Below, piece by piece: positions 15,713 to 23,030 of a stretch of DNA of 23,547 bases. Source of the DNA: an uncultured Eubacteriales bacterium (GTDB taxonomy: Bacteria; Bacillota; Clostridia; Lachnospirales; CAG-274); the NCBI GenBank assembly GCA_902496345.1, contig CABVAP010000024.1, positions 1 to 23,547 on the forward strand, written 5' to 3'. Both the position numbers and the translations under genes were made by a program. A model generated the notes under the pieces. It saw only the letters and a program-made list of their open reading frames with translations. It made no database searches and had not been told where the DNA came from. Every line of letters begins with the position of its first letter. The stretch's first letter is position 1.

Positions 15713-15811
15713 GCTCCATTAGGTGGAGTTATAGGTTGGCTGTTCGGAAGTCCGGACAGCTTTTTCTATGCCCTAATTGCCTTTATGTTTGTTGACTACT
15801 TCAGTGGTGTA
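15713..15811 (+). pseudogene. Phage holin fragment (Cph1/TcdE type)
   Basis: A plus-strand frame reads APLGGVIGWLFGSPDSF then FYALIAFMFVDYFSGV. This is the first transmembrane part of the phage holin family found in clostridial prophages, where GG(x)GWxxG..DxxxYALIAFxxxDYxTG is typical. The similarity starts directly at the IS end and fades after SGV. The rest of the frame, to 15958, looks like non-coding hairpin DNA. Full holins have about 130-150 residues. I read it as a holin gene broken by the IS insertion and later decay. Confidence 0.65.
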
Positions 15812-15884
15812 ACTTGTTTATATATTACTCCATTAACAACTAACCCTACAGGACATAAAATGTCTTGTCGGAAAAATAAAAAAG

Positions 15885-15951
15885 CCTGTATTTATGCGTT
15901 TTTTGAAATTTCACTTTTTATCAAAACTTCAAATAACCCAATAAATACAGG
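15885..15951. terminator. Inverted repeat with flanking A and T runs, possible bidirectional terminator
   Basis: CCTGTATTTAT (15885-15895) and ATAAATACAGG (15941-15951) are perfect 11-bp arms around a 45-nt loop. On the minus strand the stem is followed by C and TTTTTT; on the plus strand by TTTTT. The loop is long for a terminator, so an attenuator-like or element-end role is also possible. Confidence 0.45.
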
Positions 15952-15959
15952 TTTTTAAA

Positions 15960-15978
15960 CCGGACATTTTTTGTCCGG
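15960..15978. repeat. CCGGACA hairpin
   Basis: CCGGACA (15960-15966) and TGTCCGG (15972-15978) form a perfect 7-bp GC-rich stem with a five-T loop. A partial second copy, CCGGACATTTTTGATCCG, is at 16009-16026. A related TCCGGACAGC stem occurs inside the holin relic near 15740-15762. It may help terminate the EamA transcript. Confidence 0.55.
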
Positions 15979-16036
15979 TAAATATAAAATTTTTTTTAAA
16001 AAAATAAGCCGGACATTTTTGATCCGACCTAATAAG

Positions 16037-16096
16037 CTAAGCATTTTCATACATAACTGCCAAAAAATCCTCTGAACTAATATCTTTTCTTAACAT
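16037..16096 (-). other. Short open frame, possible tail of a lost gene
   Basis: A 19-codon frame, MLRKDISSEDFLAVMYENA, starts at ATG 16096. It continues upstream without stop as YKFDTKSA into the end of the EamA gene in another frame. The composition looks protein-like, but there is no good ribosome binding site and I do not recognise it. It may be a small peptide or the 3' stub of a decayed gene. Confidence 0.2.
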
Positions 16097-16115
16097 AGCG
16101 GATTTTGTATCAAAT

Positions 16116-17012
16116 TTATAGTTTTGGATTCTTTTCCGACAATATAAATATAGTAGAACCAATCAGCACAAACCCCAAAATGTCAATCCAAGTAAACGAA
16201 TCCTTTAAAAAGAGCACCGACAAAATGGTTGCAGCAAGAATTTCCGAACAGGCAAACAAGCTTGCTTTAGAAGCTCCAATTCGTTTAATGGCAACACCAT
16301 ACATAATATATGCAATTATACTTCCACACAATACTGCTGCCAAAAGTGCTGACAATGCTTTAATATCAAACATAGGCGGATTTTTCAGTGGATTTACTAT
16401 AATTGCGGCTGCAATACCTCCAAAAAATAAAGCAAATGATGTGATGGTATGGGTTGAGTATTTTTTATACAATGGTTCAGGCAAAATGGTACTTAGAGAC
16501 ATAAAAAATGCACAGCCTATTCCCCAAATCAACGCATCATTTGTTATTACAAGCTGATTAATGTTTCCATGAGTAGCAATCAAGAAAATTCCTGCAACAG
16601 CTAAAAACAGTGCCATTAATTCATTGGCTTTTGGCAATTTCCGACCTTTTACGCAGGCATAAATCATAACCATAACAGGACAGAGATATTGCAGCACAAT
16701 AGCCGTAGCGGCATTGGATTTTTGCACTGCACCATAACAGGCAAATTGAAACAGCATCGTTCCCAGCACTCCTGTAACAATACACAGCGCTATATCTTTT
16801 TTATTTTTTAACAATCTGCATATTTCCTCTCTCTTGGAAAATATGGAAACAAGCAGCATAAAAAATCCAGCTGCAATCATTCGTACTGCTACAAACCAAT
16901 TCGACTGCATTTCAGTATTGTTAAACAAATATTGGCTAAATACCCCTGAAATTCCCCAGCAGACACCTGTCATAATTCCACAACAAGCTCCTGCAAGCTT
17001 TTTGTTTTTCAT
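16116..17012 (-). CDS. EamA/DMT-superfamily transporter
   Basis: 298-residue inner membrane protein with about ten predicted helices in two EamA repeats. The first repeat starts at GACCGIMTGVCWGISGVFSQ (about 8-27); the second starts near NDALIWGIGCAFFMSLSTIL (about 157-176) and ends with FTWIDILGFVLIGSTIFILS. The YMLCPVMVMIYA-like region (LQYLCPVMVMIYA) and the glycine-rich helix starts fit drug/metabolite transporters, many of which export amino acids or metabolites. The substrate cannot be told. It lies downstream of the alcohol dehydrogenase on the same strand, but a strong terminator lies between them, so it is probably transcribed on its own. The ribosome binding site is weak: AAGGG lies 14 or more bases from the ATG at 17012. 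Confidence 0.9.
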   Translation of the reverse strand: MKNKKLAGACCGIMTGVCWGISGVFSQYLFNNTEMQSNWFVAVRMIAAGFFMLLVSIFSKREEICRLLKNKKDIALCIVTGVLGTMLFQFACYGAVQKSNAATAIVLQYLCPVMVMIYACVKGRKLPKANELMALFLAVAGIFLIATHGNINQLVITNDALIWGIGCAFFMSLSTILPEPLYKKYSTHTITSFALFFGGIAAAIIVNPLKNPPMFDIKALSALLAAVLCGSIIAYIMYGVAIKRIGASKASLFACSEILAATILSVLFLKDSFTWIDILGFVLIGSTIFILSEKNPKL

Positions 17013-17082
17013 AATTTTATCATCAACCCTTTGTACGCCTTTTATTAAAAAGCTTTTTAGCTGTTATATTACATTTTCACAA

Positions 17083-17123
17083 AATATTAAAAATATCCTC
17101 TGTTCCAATAAAAAACAGAGGAT
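17083..17123 (-). terminator. Rho-independent terminator of the alcohol dehydrogenase gene
   Basis: Perfect 10-bp arms ATCCTCTGTT (17095-17104) and AACAGAGGAT (17114-17123) flank a 9-nt loop. On the minus strand they are followed by ATTTTTAATATTTTG. The stem begins about 19 bp after the stop of the dehydrogenase gene. Confidence 0.8.
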
Positions 17124-17141
17124 TATATATTCTAATCCTTT

Positions 17142-18290
17142 TTATAACGCCTTAGCATACAAGGAAAGTACATCTTTCTTTGTTGTGCTTCTTGGATTAA
17201 CTGCAATGTTGCCACTTTTCATAGCATCATCTGCCATGGCATCAAACCTATCTGCCGTTACGCCTACTTCACCAAGAGATGACGGAATACCAAGCTGTTT
17301 GTTTAATTCCTCTAATAAATCCACCAGCATTAATGGCTCAAACTCATTTTCCAAAGCAGTAGTTTTAGAAATGTAATTGAATATTTTTAAATATTTTCCA
17401 TTGTCTGCTAATGCGTTGTATTCCACAATCGTTGGAAGTAAAATTGCATTGGCGACACCATGAGGCACATTAAAGAAAGCACTAACAGGATGGCTCATTG
17501 CATGAACATCTCCAAGCCTTGCCCATGAAAAGGCAATTCCTGCAAAAAGAGAACCTGTTAACATTCCCTCTGCTGCTTCAATATCAGTACGGTCAGCAAC
17601 ATATCTGCGAATATTTTTTCCAATCAACTCCAAAGCCTTTTCTGCCATTGCATCAGAAAATGGCGAAGCCGCTTTTGAGATATACGCCTCTAATGCATGA
17701 ACCATTGCGTCAATGCCACACGCTGCAGCCACAGAGACAGGAGCCGTTGTAAGCAAATTTGCATCTAAAATAGCATAGGCAGGTATTAATTTATAACTGA
17801 AAACCGTTAATTTGTAATTTCTGCTGTGGTCTGTAATTACGGAAAATGCAGTAACCTCTGAACCTGTCCCCGCTGTTGTTGGAATTGCTATTAATGGAAC
17901 AATATCCCCAGGAACTTTACCGCCGCCTTCATACTCTGTGATACTTCCGCCATATTTTGCTACAACGCCTACTGCTTTTGCCACATCCATAGGGGAACCG
18001 CCGCCTAAAGCGACAATAAAATCTGCCCCGCTTTCTTTAAAAGCTACTGTAGCCTTTTCTACTGTTTCAACAGAAGGATTGCCCTCTGTTTCTGTATATA
18101 CATCTACTTTAATTCCTGCATTTTCTAACGCATCTGCACAGGATTTAACAATTCCCATTTTATTTAAATGCGGGCCTGAAATAATAAATCCATGAGCACC
18201 GCCTAACTTCTTAGCAACCTCAGGCAGCTTTGCCAAGCTTCCTTTTCCTACAATAATATCCTGAGGTATCGAAAATGAATATTCCTGCAT
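17142..18290 (-). CDS. Iron-containing (group III) alcohol dehydrogenase
   Basis: 382-residue cytosolic NAD(P)-dependent alcohol/aldehyde oxidoreductase of the FucO/EutG/4-hydroxybutyrate dehydrogenase type. The nucleotide site shows GGGSPMDVAKA (96-106) and PTTAGTGSEVT (137-147). The metal ligands align well with the family: D194, H198 (GIDAMVHALEAY), H263 (DVHAMSHP) and H277 (VPHGVANA), with H267 as the usual catalytic histidine. Length is normal. GGAG lies 8 bases before the ATG. Promoter TTGACA-17-TAAACT is at 18356-18384 within a long inverted repeat, and a terminator follows the gene, so it forms its own unit. Its neighbours, a permease and a class III aminotransferase, suggest reduction of a semialdehyde made by transamination (inference). 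The substrate cannot be read from sequence. Confidence 0.93.
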   Translation of the reverse strand: MQEYSFSIPQDIIVGKGSLAKLPEVAKKLGGAHGFIISGPHLNKMGIVKSCADALENAGIKVDVYTETEGNPSVETVEKATVAFKESGADFIVALGGGSPMDVAKAVGVVAKYGGSITEYEGGGKVPGDIVPLIAIPTTAGTGSEVTAFSVITDHSRNYKLTVFSYKLIPAYAILDANLLTTAPVSVAAACGIDAMVHALEAYISKAASPFSDAMAEKALELIGKNIRRYVADRTDIEAAEGMLTGSLFAGIAFSWARLGDVHAMSHPVSAFFNVPHGVANAILLPTIVEYNALADNGKYLKIFNYISKTTALENEFEPLMLVDLLEELNKQLGIPSSLGEVGVTADRFDAMADDAMKSGNIAVNPRSTTKKDVLSLYAKAL

Positions 18291-18355
18291 AATTAATTCT
18301 CCTTCTTTCTTTTCTTCCTATATAAGTGATAAAAAACATATATTTCCAATAAGTA

Positions 18356-18384
18356 AGTTTACAATTTTACTATATTGTTGTCAA
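18356..18384 (-). promoter_or_regulatory. Sigma-A promoter of the alcohol dehydrogenase gene
   Basis: On the minus strand TTGACA (18379-18384 complement) is followed by a 17-bp spacer and TAAACT (18356-18361 complement). It lies about 65 bp before the dehydrogenase start. The -35 and most of the spacer lie in the inner arm of the inverted repeat 18369-18446, which suggests control by a repressor. Confidence 0.6.
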
Positions 18385-18446
18385 CAGCTTGCCGCCTTTG
18401 TGTATGTACTTCAAACAAACATTTACTTGCCTGATAACAATATAGT
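18369..18446. repeat. 15-bp inverted repeat over the alcohol dehydrogenase promoter, candidate paired operator
   Basis: ACTATATTGTTGTCA (18369-18383) and TGATAACAATATAGT (18432-18446) are inverted copies matching at 14 of 15 positions, separated by 48 bp. One arm overlaps the -35 and spacer of the promoter; the other lies upstream. Spaced operator copies can permit looping or cooperative binding. It could also form a long stem ending the permease transcript, but no T-run follows. Confidence 0.5.
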
Positions 18447-18492
18447 TAATGCAAACCGAAAATATATCGTATAATAATCACTTATTACTGTC

Positions 18493-20016
18493 CTATGCAG
18501 CCTTTTTTTGAAGCACACGTTCAATAGCTTTATCAATTACCAAATCAAGCTCTGCATCATCTGCTTCAGGCATTAAGGTTGCAGCAGCTTCATCAGAAAT
18601 TAATTCTACTAATATACCAAATGATTCCTTATATTTTTTCTTACAGATAATGTAGAATACAACACCTAACAGTGTCCAGCCGCCTACCATAATCCATTCC
18701 TGCCATACAAGATTGCCGCCTGAGCCGGGAATACAATACATAAGCACCATAAAGCCTGACATCAGCACTGCCATTGTTCCCACAAATTTATATGCCGGAA
18801 CACGATACGGTCTTGGCATATTAGGCTCTTTTTTTCTTAGAATTAAGAATGAAATGGATACCATGCAATATGCAAGACAACAACCAAAGTTACCTGCATC
18901 ACAAATCCAAACCATCATTTTACGACCTGCCAACGGTGCAATCATAGTTAATATACCAATTAAAAATAAAGAATTAATTGGTGTTTTATACTTTTTATGA
19001 AGCTTTGCAAAAAATGGTGGAATCATATAAGATTCTGCCATAGAATACATTGCTCTTGAACCACCAATCATAAAAGAGTTCCAAGAAGTAATAATACCAC
19101 ACATACCACCAACAATAATAACCTTTGCCATCACTGATGTTTTAAAGGCTTTAGCCATGGCATCTGCCGTTACCAAACCTGTACCTGCTTCAGAAGCCGA
19201 AATTGCATCAGCATTTAATACATAACCAACTGCTAAAATAACAAGAGCATAAAAGATAACAGCTAAAACAACTGATAAAATTAACATTTTACCAATCTTT
19301 TTAAGTGGAACATTTATTTCCTCTGCCGCCTGTGGGATAACGTCAAAACCAATGAAATAAAATGGTGTAATAACCGCTACCGCAAGAACATTTTTAAGCA
19401 TTGAACCACTGGTAGGACCAACAAACATCTGTCCGTTTAAGTTATCTACACTACCATTAATTACAGAAGCAACAATTAATAAAATGCCTGCTCCACCAAT
19501 AATCACAGTTAAAACCGTCTGTAACACTGCTGCTGTTTTTGCACCAAGAATATTTATCACCATAATCAAAAATGCCACAATAATTGCCACTGCAAGCCAT
19601 GAAGCATAAATATCAAAGCCTGCAACAGTATACAAATATCCCTTCAAAAAGCCCGGACATAGGTAAGTAAGAATAGTAGGGAAAGCACAAGCCTCAAAGC
19701 AGGCAACACCTACATAGCCTAAAATAATTCCCCAAGTACACACAAAAGAACCGTTAGGTCCCATTGCCCGATGACTAAATACATGCTCACCACCACACTG
19801 TGGCATGGCAGCCGTTAACTCCGCATAGGTAAGACCTACGAAGAAAATCATAATACCGCCAAGTGCAAAACCAAGAGCTGCACCAACAACGCCGCCTGTT
19901 TGAATCCAGCCGCCGGAGGATACTACCCAGCCCCAGCCAATCATCGCACCAAAGGCAATCACTAAAATATCCCACGCGCTAAATACTTTGTCAAATTCTG
20001 ATTTTTTCTGAGCCAT
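18493..20016 (-). CDS. APC-superfamily amino acid/polyamine permease
   Basis: 507-residue secondary transporter with about twelve membrane helices. The family signature of helix 1 is seen as AMIGWGWVVSSG (24-35), followed by FVGLTYAELTAAMPQCGGEH, a typical helix 2 / loop motif. Helix 6 contains PFYFIGFDVIPQAAEE, and the long cytoplasmic loop shows SRAMYSMAES..IPPFFAKLHKKYKTP. A C-terminal acidic helical tail of about 40 residues is present. The exact substrate is unknown; amino acids, GABA and polyamines are the usual ones. GGAG stands about 10 bases before the ATG. Only 18 bp separate it from the kinase-like gene upstream, so the two are co-transcribed. Context suggests uptake of the aminotransferase substrate. 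Confidence 0.93.
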   Translation of the reverse strand: MAQKKSEFDKVFSAWDILVIAFGAMIGWGWVVSSGGWIQTGGVVGAALGFALGGIMIFFVGLTYAELTAAMPQCGGEHVFSHRAMGPNGSFVCTWGIILGYVGVACFEACAFPTILTYLCPGFLKGYLYTVAGFDIYASWLAVAIIVAFLIMVINILGAKTAAVLQTVLTVIIGGAGILLIVASVINGSVDNLNGQMFVGPTSGSMLKNVLAVAVITPFYFIGFDVIPQAAEEINVPLKKIGKMLILSVVLAVIFYALVILAVGYVLNADAISASEAGTGLVTADAMAKAFKTSVMAKVIIVGGMCGIITSWNSFMIGGSRAMYSMAESYMIPPFFAKLHKKYKTPINSLFLIGILTMIAPLAGRKMMVWICDAGNFGCCLAYCMVSISFLILRKKEPNMPRPYRVPAYKFVGTMAVLMSGFMVLMYCIPGSGGNLVWQEWIMVGGWTLLGVVFYIICKKKYKESFGILVELISDEAAATLMPEADDAELDLVIDKAIERVLQKKAA

Positions 20017-20034
20017 ATCATTTCATCTCCTTTC

Positions 20035-20640
20035 CTAAATATCAAAAATCTTTTTAGCCAAAATTTCTATATATTCGGCAGTTCCGTTTATACCTAACAT
20101 ATTGCTGTCAATTAGCAAATTCCTGTTATGGCGGTCTCCACGATTACTTCCTGTAAAAGCAAGATGCCTTATGTGATAACGTTTATCTTTTTCAGAAATC
20201 AAAAGCTTTGCGTCCTTTTCGAAAAGATTATGACTTTCCATTACATTCTTAACTCTCACTTCATATGGAGCATAGATAAACATACTTAATAAATTATCCT
20301 GTCCCTTTAAAATATAATCTGCAGAACGTCCGATAAACACACAGGACTCCCTTGCCGCTAATTTTCGAATTATTTGTTTTTGAACATGAATGGCACGATC
20401 TGTTAAATCCGAGAGCTTAGAAAAAGAACCTCTCTCCTGTCCTTCTACACCCTTTCCTGCAATCGTAACGCCTGATTCTACCTTGTCCATTATATCCTGT
20501 GGAATACCAACCTCATCAATAATAGCATCAACCGTTTCTCTGTCATAAACAGGAATACCTAAATCCTCTGCTATTTTTTTGCTAATTGCATTACCCTTTG
20601 CACCGTATTCACAGCCAACGGTTATTACAAAATGCTGCAT
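20035..20640 (-). CDS. Cytidylate kinase-like family protein
   Basis: 201-residue P-loop protein of the cytidylate-kinase-like group. The nucleotide loop is GCEYGAKGNAIS (9-20), a variant also seen as REYGSGGREI in relatives. A second strand-loop is CVFIGRSADYIL (100-111), and a lid-like region has RYHIRHLAFTG and NRGDRHNRNLLIDS. Cellular role is unknown: this group is separate from true Cmk and is common in gut Firmicutes next to transporters. I start at ATG 20640, which has AAAGGAAGTG just upstream; the frame stays open for 80 more codons upstream, but these run through a MITE-like element and show no protein family. It forms an operon with the permease downstream. Its promoter may lie in or beside the MITE. 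Confidence 0.85.
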   Translation of the reverse strand: MQHFVITVGCEYGAKGNAISKKIAEDLGIPVYDRETVDAIIDEVGIPQDIMDKVESGVTIAGKGVEGQERGSFSKLSDLTDRAIHVQKQIIRKLAARESCVFIGRSADYILKGQDNLLSMFIYAPYEVRVKNVMESHNLFEKDAKLLISEKDKRYHIRHLAFTGSNRGDRHNRNLLIDSNMLGINGTAEYIEILAKKIFDI

Positions 20641-20691
20641 ATTATTCACTTCCTTTATCATGAATTTATTAACTATTTCCAAGCTTGATTT

Positions 20692-20856
20692 TAAAGGCAA
20701 TACCACATAATTCGATAAAACAGGTTTGGGATAATATTTTTCAATGCAAGGAAAAAGCTCGCAATCATAGTCAGAGCCTATGATAAGAGATTTTGACGCC
20801 GCAGTGGGAAATATTAGCCAAAGCTGTGAAATCATAATTGTGTGGTGTTGCCTAAA
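20692..20856. mobile_element. MITE-like element with terminal inverted repeats
   Basis: The left end AAGGCAATACCACATAATT (20693-20711) and the right end AATTGTGTGGTGTTGCCTA (20837-20855) are inverted copies (core AGGCAAyACCACAyAATT) with few mismatches. They enclose about 130 bp. From memory, repeats with GGCAACACCGCACAATT ends are common in related Clostridia. The element codes for no transposase. An open minus-strand frame crosses it (…FPTAASKSLIIGSDYDCELF) and joins the kinase frame. A target duplication is not clear; the flanks ATTTTA and TAAAAT may be part of the repeat. Confidence 0.6.
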
Positions 20857-20878
20857 ATAAAACAACAAAGCATCAATC

Positions 20879-20911
20879 AAAAAAGGCGCACAGAATATTT
20901 CTGTGACACCC
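20879..20911 (-). terminator. Rho-independent terminator of the aminotransferase gene
   Basis: On the minus strand GGTGTCACAGAA pairs with TTCTGTGCGCC (one bulge) around ATA and is followed by TTTTTT (20879-20884 complement). It lies about 27 bp after the aminotransferase stop. It separates that transcript from the kinase-permease unit, though read-through remains possible. Confidence 0.8.
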
Positions 20912-20937
20912 TTGTCAACACTTTTTATTAAAATATT

Positions 20938-22152
20938 TTATGCCAAAGCTTTTACTGTTTCATTTATAATATCAAATGCTTTGTCACACTCTTCCTCAGA
21001 AACAATAAGTGGAGGAACCATACGGATTGTATGCGCTCCGATTGCAGTAATTAACAATTTTCTGTCTAACGCACCATGCTTTACATCTATACCATTAATT
21101 GTATCATCAAACTCAACACCAACTAAAAGCCCCTGATGCCTTACTTCCTTTATATGTGGAAGTTTTTCTAACTTAGCTGAGAAATAATCTCCCATTTTCT
21201 TTGCATTACCTGCCAAATCTCTGTCAATCAATTCATTAACCTCTGCTAATGCCGCCGCACAAGAAATAGGATTGCCGCCAAAGGTTGTTCCATGAGAGCC
21301 TGCTGAAAATGCCTTTGCAACCTCATTTGTTGCACAGATTGCACCTATTGGCATTCCGCCACCAAGACCCTTTGCCATAGAAACTATATCAGGCTTCACA
21401 CCATAATTCATATAAGACATTACCGCACCTGTTCTGCACCAGCCTGTTTGAACCTCATCAATCAAAAGAAGCATACCCTTTTCATCGCAGAACTCACGAA
21501 GTCCCTTCATAAATTCCATTGTTGCAGGGTGCACACCACCTTCGCCCTGTACTGGCTCAATCATAATTGCAATGGTATTTTCTGTACAAGCATTTTTAAA
21601 TGCTTCCAAATCATTATATGGTGCATAAGAAAATCCATAAGTCATTGGACCAAAGCCAACCTGACATCCATTACCCGGCTGTCCTGTTGCAGACATAGCG
21701 CCAAAGGTTCTTCCATGGAAGCCCATTTTTGCAGTTACAATATGATATTTATTTGGACCATATTTCTCAATACCGTATTTACGGGCCATTTTAATCATAG
21801 CCTCGTTTGCCTCTGTTCCTGAATTTTGATAGAAGATTTTATCCATTCCAAGAGTCTCACAAACCTTCTCAGCCAGCAAAGCCTGTGGAATTGTGTATGG
21901 ATAGTTGAATGTATGCATAATATCATCTAACTGCTCCTTAACTGCTGCCACAACCTTTGGATTACGGCTTCCTGCGTTGTTAACTGCGATACCTGCATAA
22001 AAATCAAGATAAGGTGTACCTTCCTCGTCATACAAATACATTCCCTCTGCAGTCTCTGCAAGAAAATCAAAACGCTCATATGTTTCAATCATATATTTCT
22101 TTACCTTATCCTTAATGTCCTGCGTTGTTAATCCTGTGTCCTTTAATTTCAT
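20938..22152 (-). CDS. Class III PLP-dependent aminotransferase (acetylornithine / 4-aminobutyrate type)
   Basis: 404-residue cytosolic PLP enzyme that moves an omega- or delta-amino group to a 2-oxo acid. Motifs: QNSGTEANEAMIKMARK (109-125), GFHGRTFGAMS (144-154), IEPVQGEGG (198-206), IDEVQTGWCRTG (231-242, with D232 for the PLP ring nitrogen), PLP lysine K261 in SMAKGLGGGMPIGA, and HGTTFGGNP (288-295 region). The sequence cannot separate acetylornithine, GABA, putrescine or taurine transaminases. No arginine-biosynthesis genes lie near; a permease and an alcohol dehydrogenase do, which favours amine or omega-amino acid catabolism (inference). I start at ATG 22152 because AAGGAGG lies 9 bases upstream; the in-frame ATG at 22230 would place this inside the gene. 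Controlled by the promoter/operator at 22244-22284. Confidence 0.93.
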   Translation of the reverse strand: MKLKDTGLTTQDIKDKVKKYMIETYERFDFLAETAEGMYLYDEEGTPYLDFYAGIAVNNAGSRNPKVVAAVKEQLDDIMHTFNYPYTIPQALLAEKVCETLGMDKIFYQNSGTEANEAMIKMARKYGIEKYGPNKYHIVTAKMGFHGRTFGAMSATGQPGNGCQVGFGPMTYGFSYAPYNDLEAFKNACTENTIAIMIEPVQGEGGVHPATMEFMKGLREFCDEKGMLLLIDEVQTGWCRTGAVMSYMNYGVKPDIVSMAKGLGGGMPIGAICATNEVAKAFSAGSHGTTFGGNPISCAAALAEVNELIDRDLAGNAKKMGDYFSAKLEKLPHIKEVRHQGLLVGVEFDDTINGIDVKHGALDRKLLITAIGAHTIRMVPPLIVSEEECDKAFDIINETVKALA

Positions 22153-22243
22153 AGCCCTTTTCCTCCTTAAAAAATTGTACAATAAACAAAAAAAGCCAAT
22201 GATTTTAACAATCATTGACGTCTTTGTCATTTATTCTTTTGTT

Positions 22244-22284
22244 TTGAACATGTACAGTATATCATACATGTTCAAGGTTGTCAA
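22244..22284 (-). promoter_or_regulatory. Promoter with overlapping perfect inverted-repeat operator, aminotransferase gene
   Basis: On the minus strand TTGACA (22279-22284 complement), a 17-bp spacer and TATACT (22256-22261 complement) form a near-consensus sigma-A promoter about 100 bp before the aminotransferase start. TTGAACATGTA (22244-22254) and TACATGTTCAA (22265-22275) are perfect 11-bp inverted arms with a 10-bp centre that covers the -10 and much of the spacer. Such placement is typical of a repressor site. The XRE-cupin regulator encoded next door is the obvious candidate. Confidence 0.75.
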
Positions 22285-22438
22285 CCCCTTTTTTCAACTT
22301 TTTCTCGGTTATTCAGTATTATATGTATATTATATTGAACAAACAATATTGCGTTAATGCACAACCTAATTAATATAATATAGATAATTCCATAAAAAGG
22401 GTTGAAATGATATTTTTCATTGTTCATAAAATTATAAA

Positions 22439-22990
22439 CTAATATACAACAAAAAAAGAAATGAAACTGATTTTCTCTGTTCCAGTATTAAAATAGACGT
22501 GAGGTTGATCCGATTCAAAACGAAAGAATTGCTCCTTTTCTACAACATGAATGCCATCTTCTAATTTGACAGACAAAGTTCCCTTAATCATTGTAATATA
22601 CTCCTTAGTACGTTCCCCATGAGCACCACTTTCATATATTCCTCCTGGCTCAATATCAATCCGATAGATTTCCGCAGAACGATTATCTTGAATAGGAAAA
22701 CAAGTCCATACACGATATTGACCTTTTACATATTTTGTAGGTTCTAACCTTGCAATATCTACTAAATATGCGTCGTTTTGAGGTGCCTGAGTTAAATCCT
22801 GTAAATCAATGCGCAAGCCACTCATAATTTTTCCCAAAACACCAATAGAAGGATTGGCATCTCCTTTTTCAATGGTTGCCAGCATACTCTTGCTGACACC
22901 TGTCTGCTCTGCTACTATGTCCAAGCTCATTCCTTTTGCTTTTCGAATTCTTTTTAAATTGATTGCTATATTGTGTGATAAATAATCCAT
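22439..22990 (-). CDS. XRE-family regulator with C-terminal cupin sensor domain
   Basis: 183-residue DNA-binding regulator. An HTH_3 domain (about 8-63) contains MSLDIVAEQTGVSKSMLATI with the recognition helix, and EKGDANPSIGVLGKI after it. A cupin_2 fold (about 105-183) shows RIDIEPGGIYESGAHGERTKEY and a final beta strand pair with QPHVYFNTG. XRE-cupin proteins such as PuuR often control amine and amino acid use, binding the metabolite in the cupin. I start at ATG 22990, which has AGGAG eight bases upstream; a longer frame from 23008 would include that site. It lies upstream of and on the same strand as the aminotransferase, with about 286 bp between them and the operator in that gap. It has its own promoter at 23031-23058. 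Confidence 0.92.
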   Translation of the reverse strand: MDYLSHNIAINLKRIRKAKGMSLDIVAEQTGVSKSMLATIEKGDANPSIGVLGKIMSGLRIDLQDLTQAPQNDAYLVDIARLEPTKYVKGQYRVWTCFPIQDNRSAEIYRIDIEPGGIYESGAHGERTKEYITMIKGTLSVKLEDGIHVVEKEQFFRFESDQPHVYFNTGTEKISFISFFVVY

Positions 22991-23030
22991 TCCGACAACT
23001 CCTTTCATTCTTTTGCCAATATAATTATAT

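Larger units (their letters stand above)
15812..16115. other. Non-coding relic region with hairpins
   Basis: About 300 bp between the holin relic and the EamA gene. It contains the long inverted repeat at 15885-15951, the CCGGACA hairpin at 15960-15978, a decayed second copy at 16009-16027, and a 19-codon minus-strand frame at 16037-16096. No full gene is supported. The hairpins are well placed to end minus-strand transcription from the EamA gene. Confidence 0.5.

Noticed and set aside
20641..20880. 80-codon upstream extension of the kinase-like protein
   Set aside because: It is translated from a MITE-like element, has no family likeness, and ATG 20640 has a good ribosome binding site.
22153..22230. 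26-residue extension of the aminotransferase
   Set aside because: AAGGAGG lies directly before ATG 22152; the extension is untypical for the family and would start inside the leader.
22991..23008. Earlier ATG for the XRE-cupin gene
   Set aside because: The AGGAG site for ATG 22990 falls within this extension.
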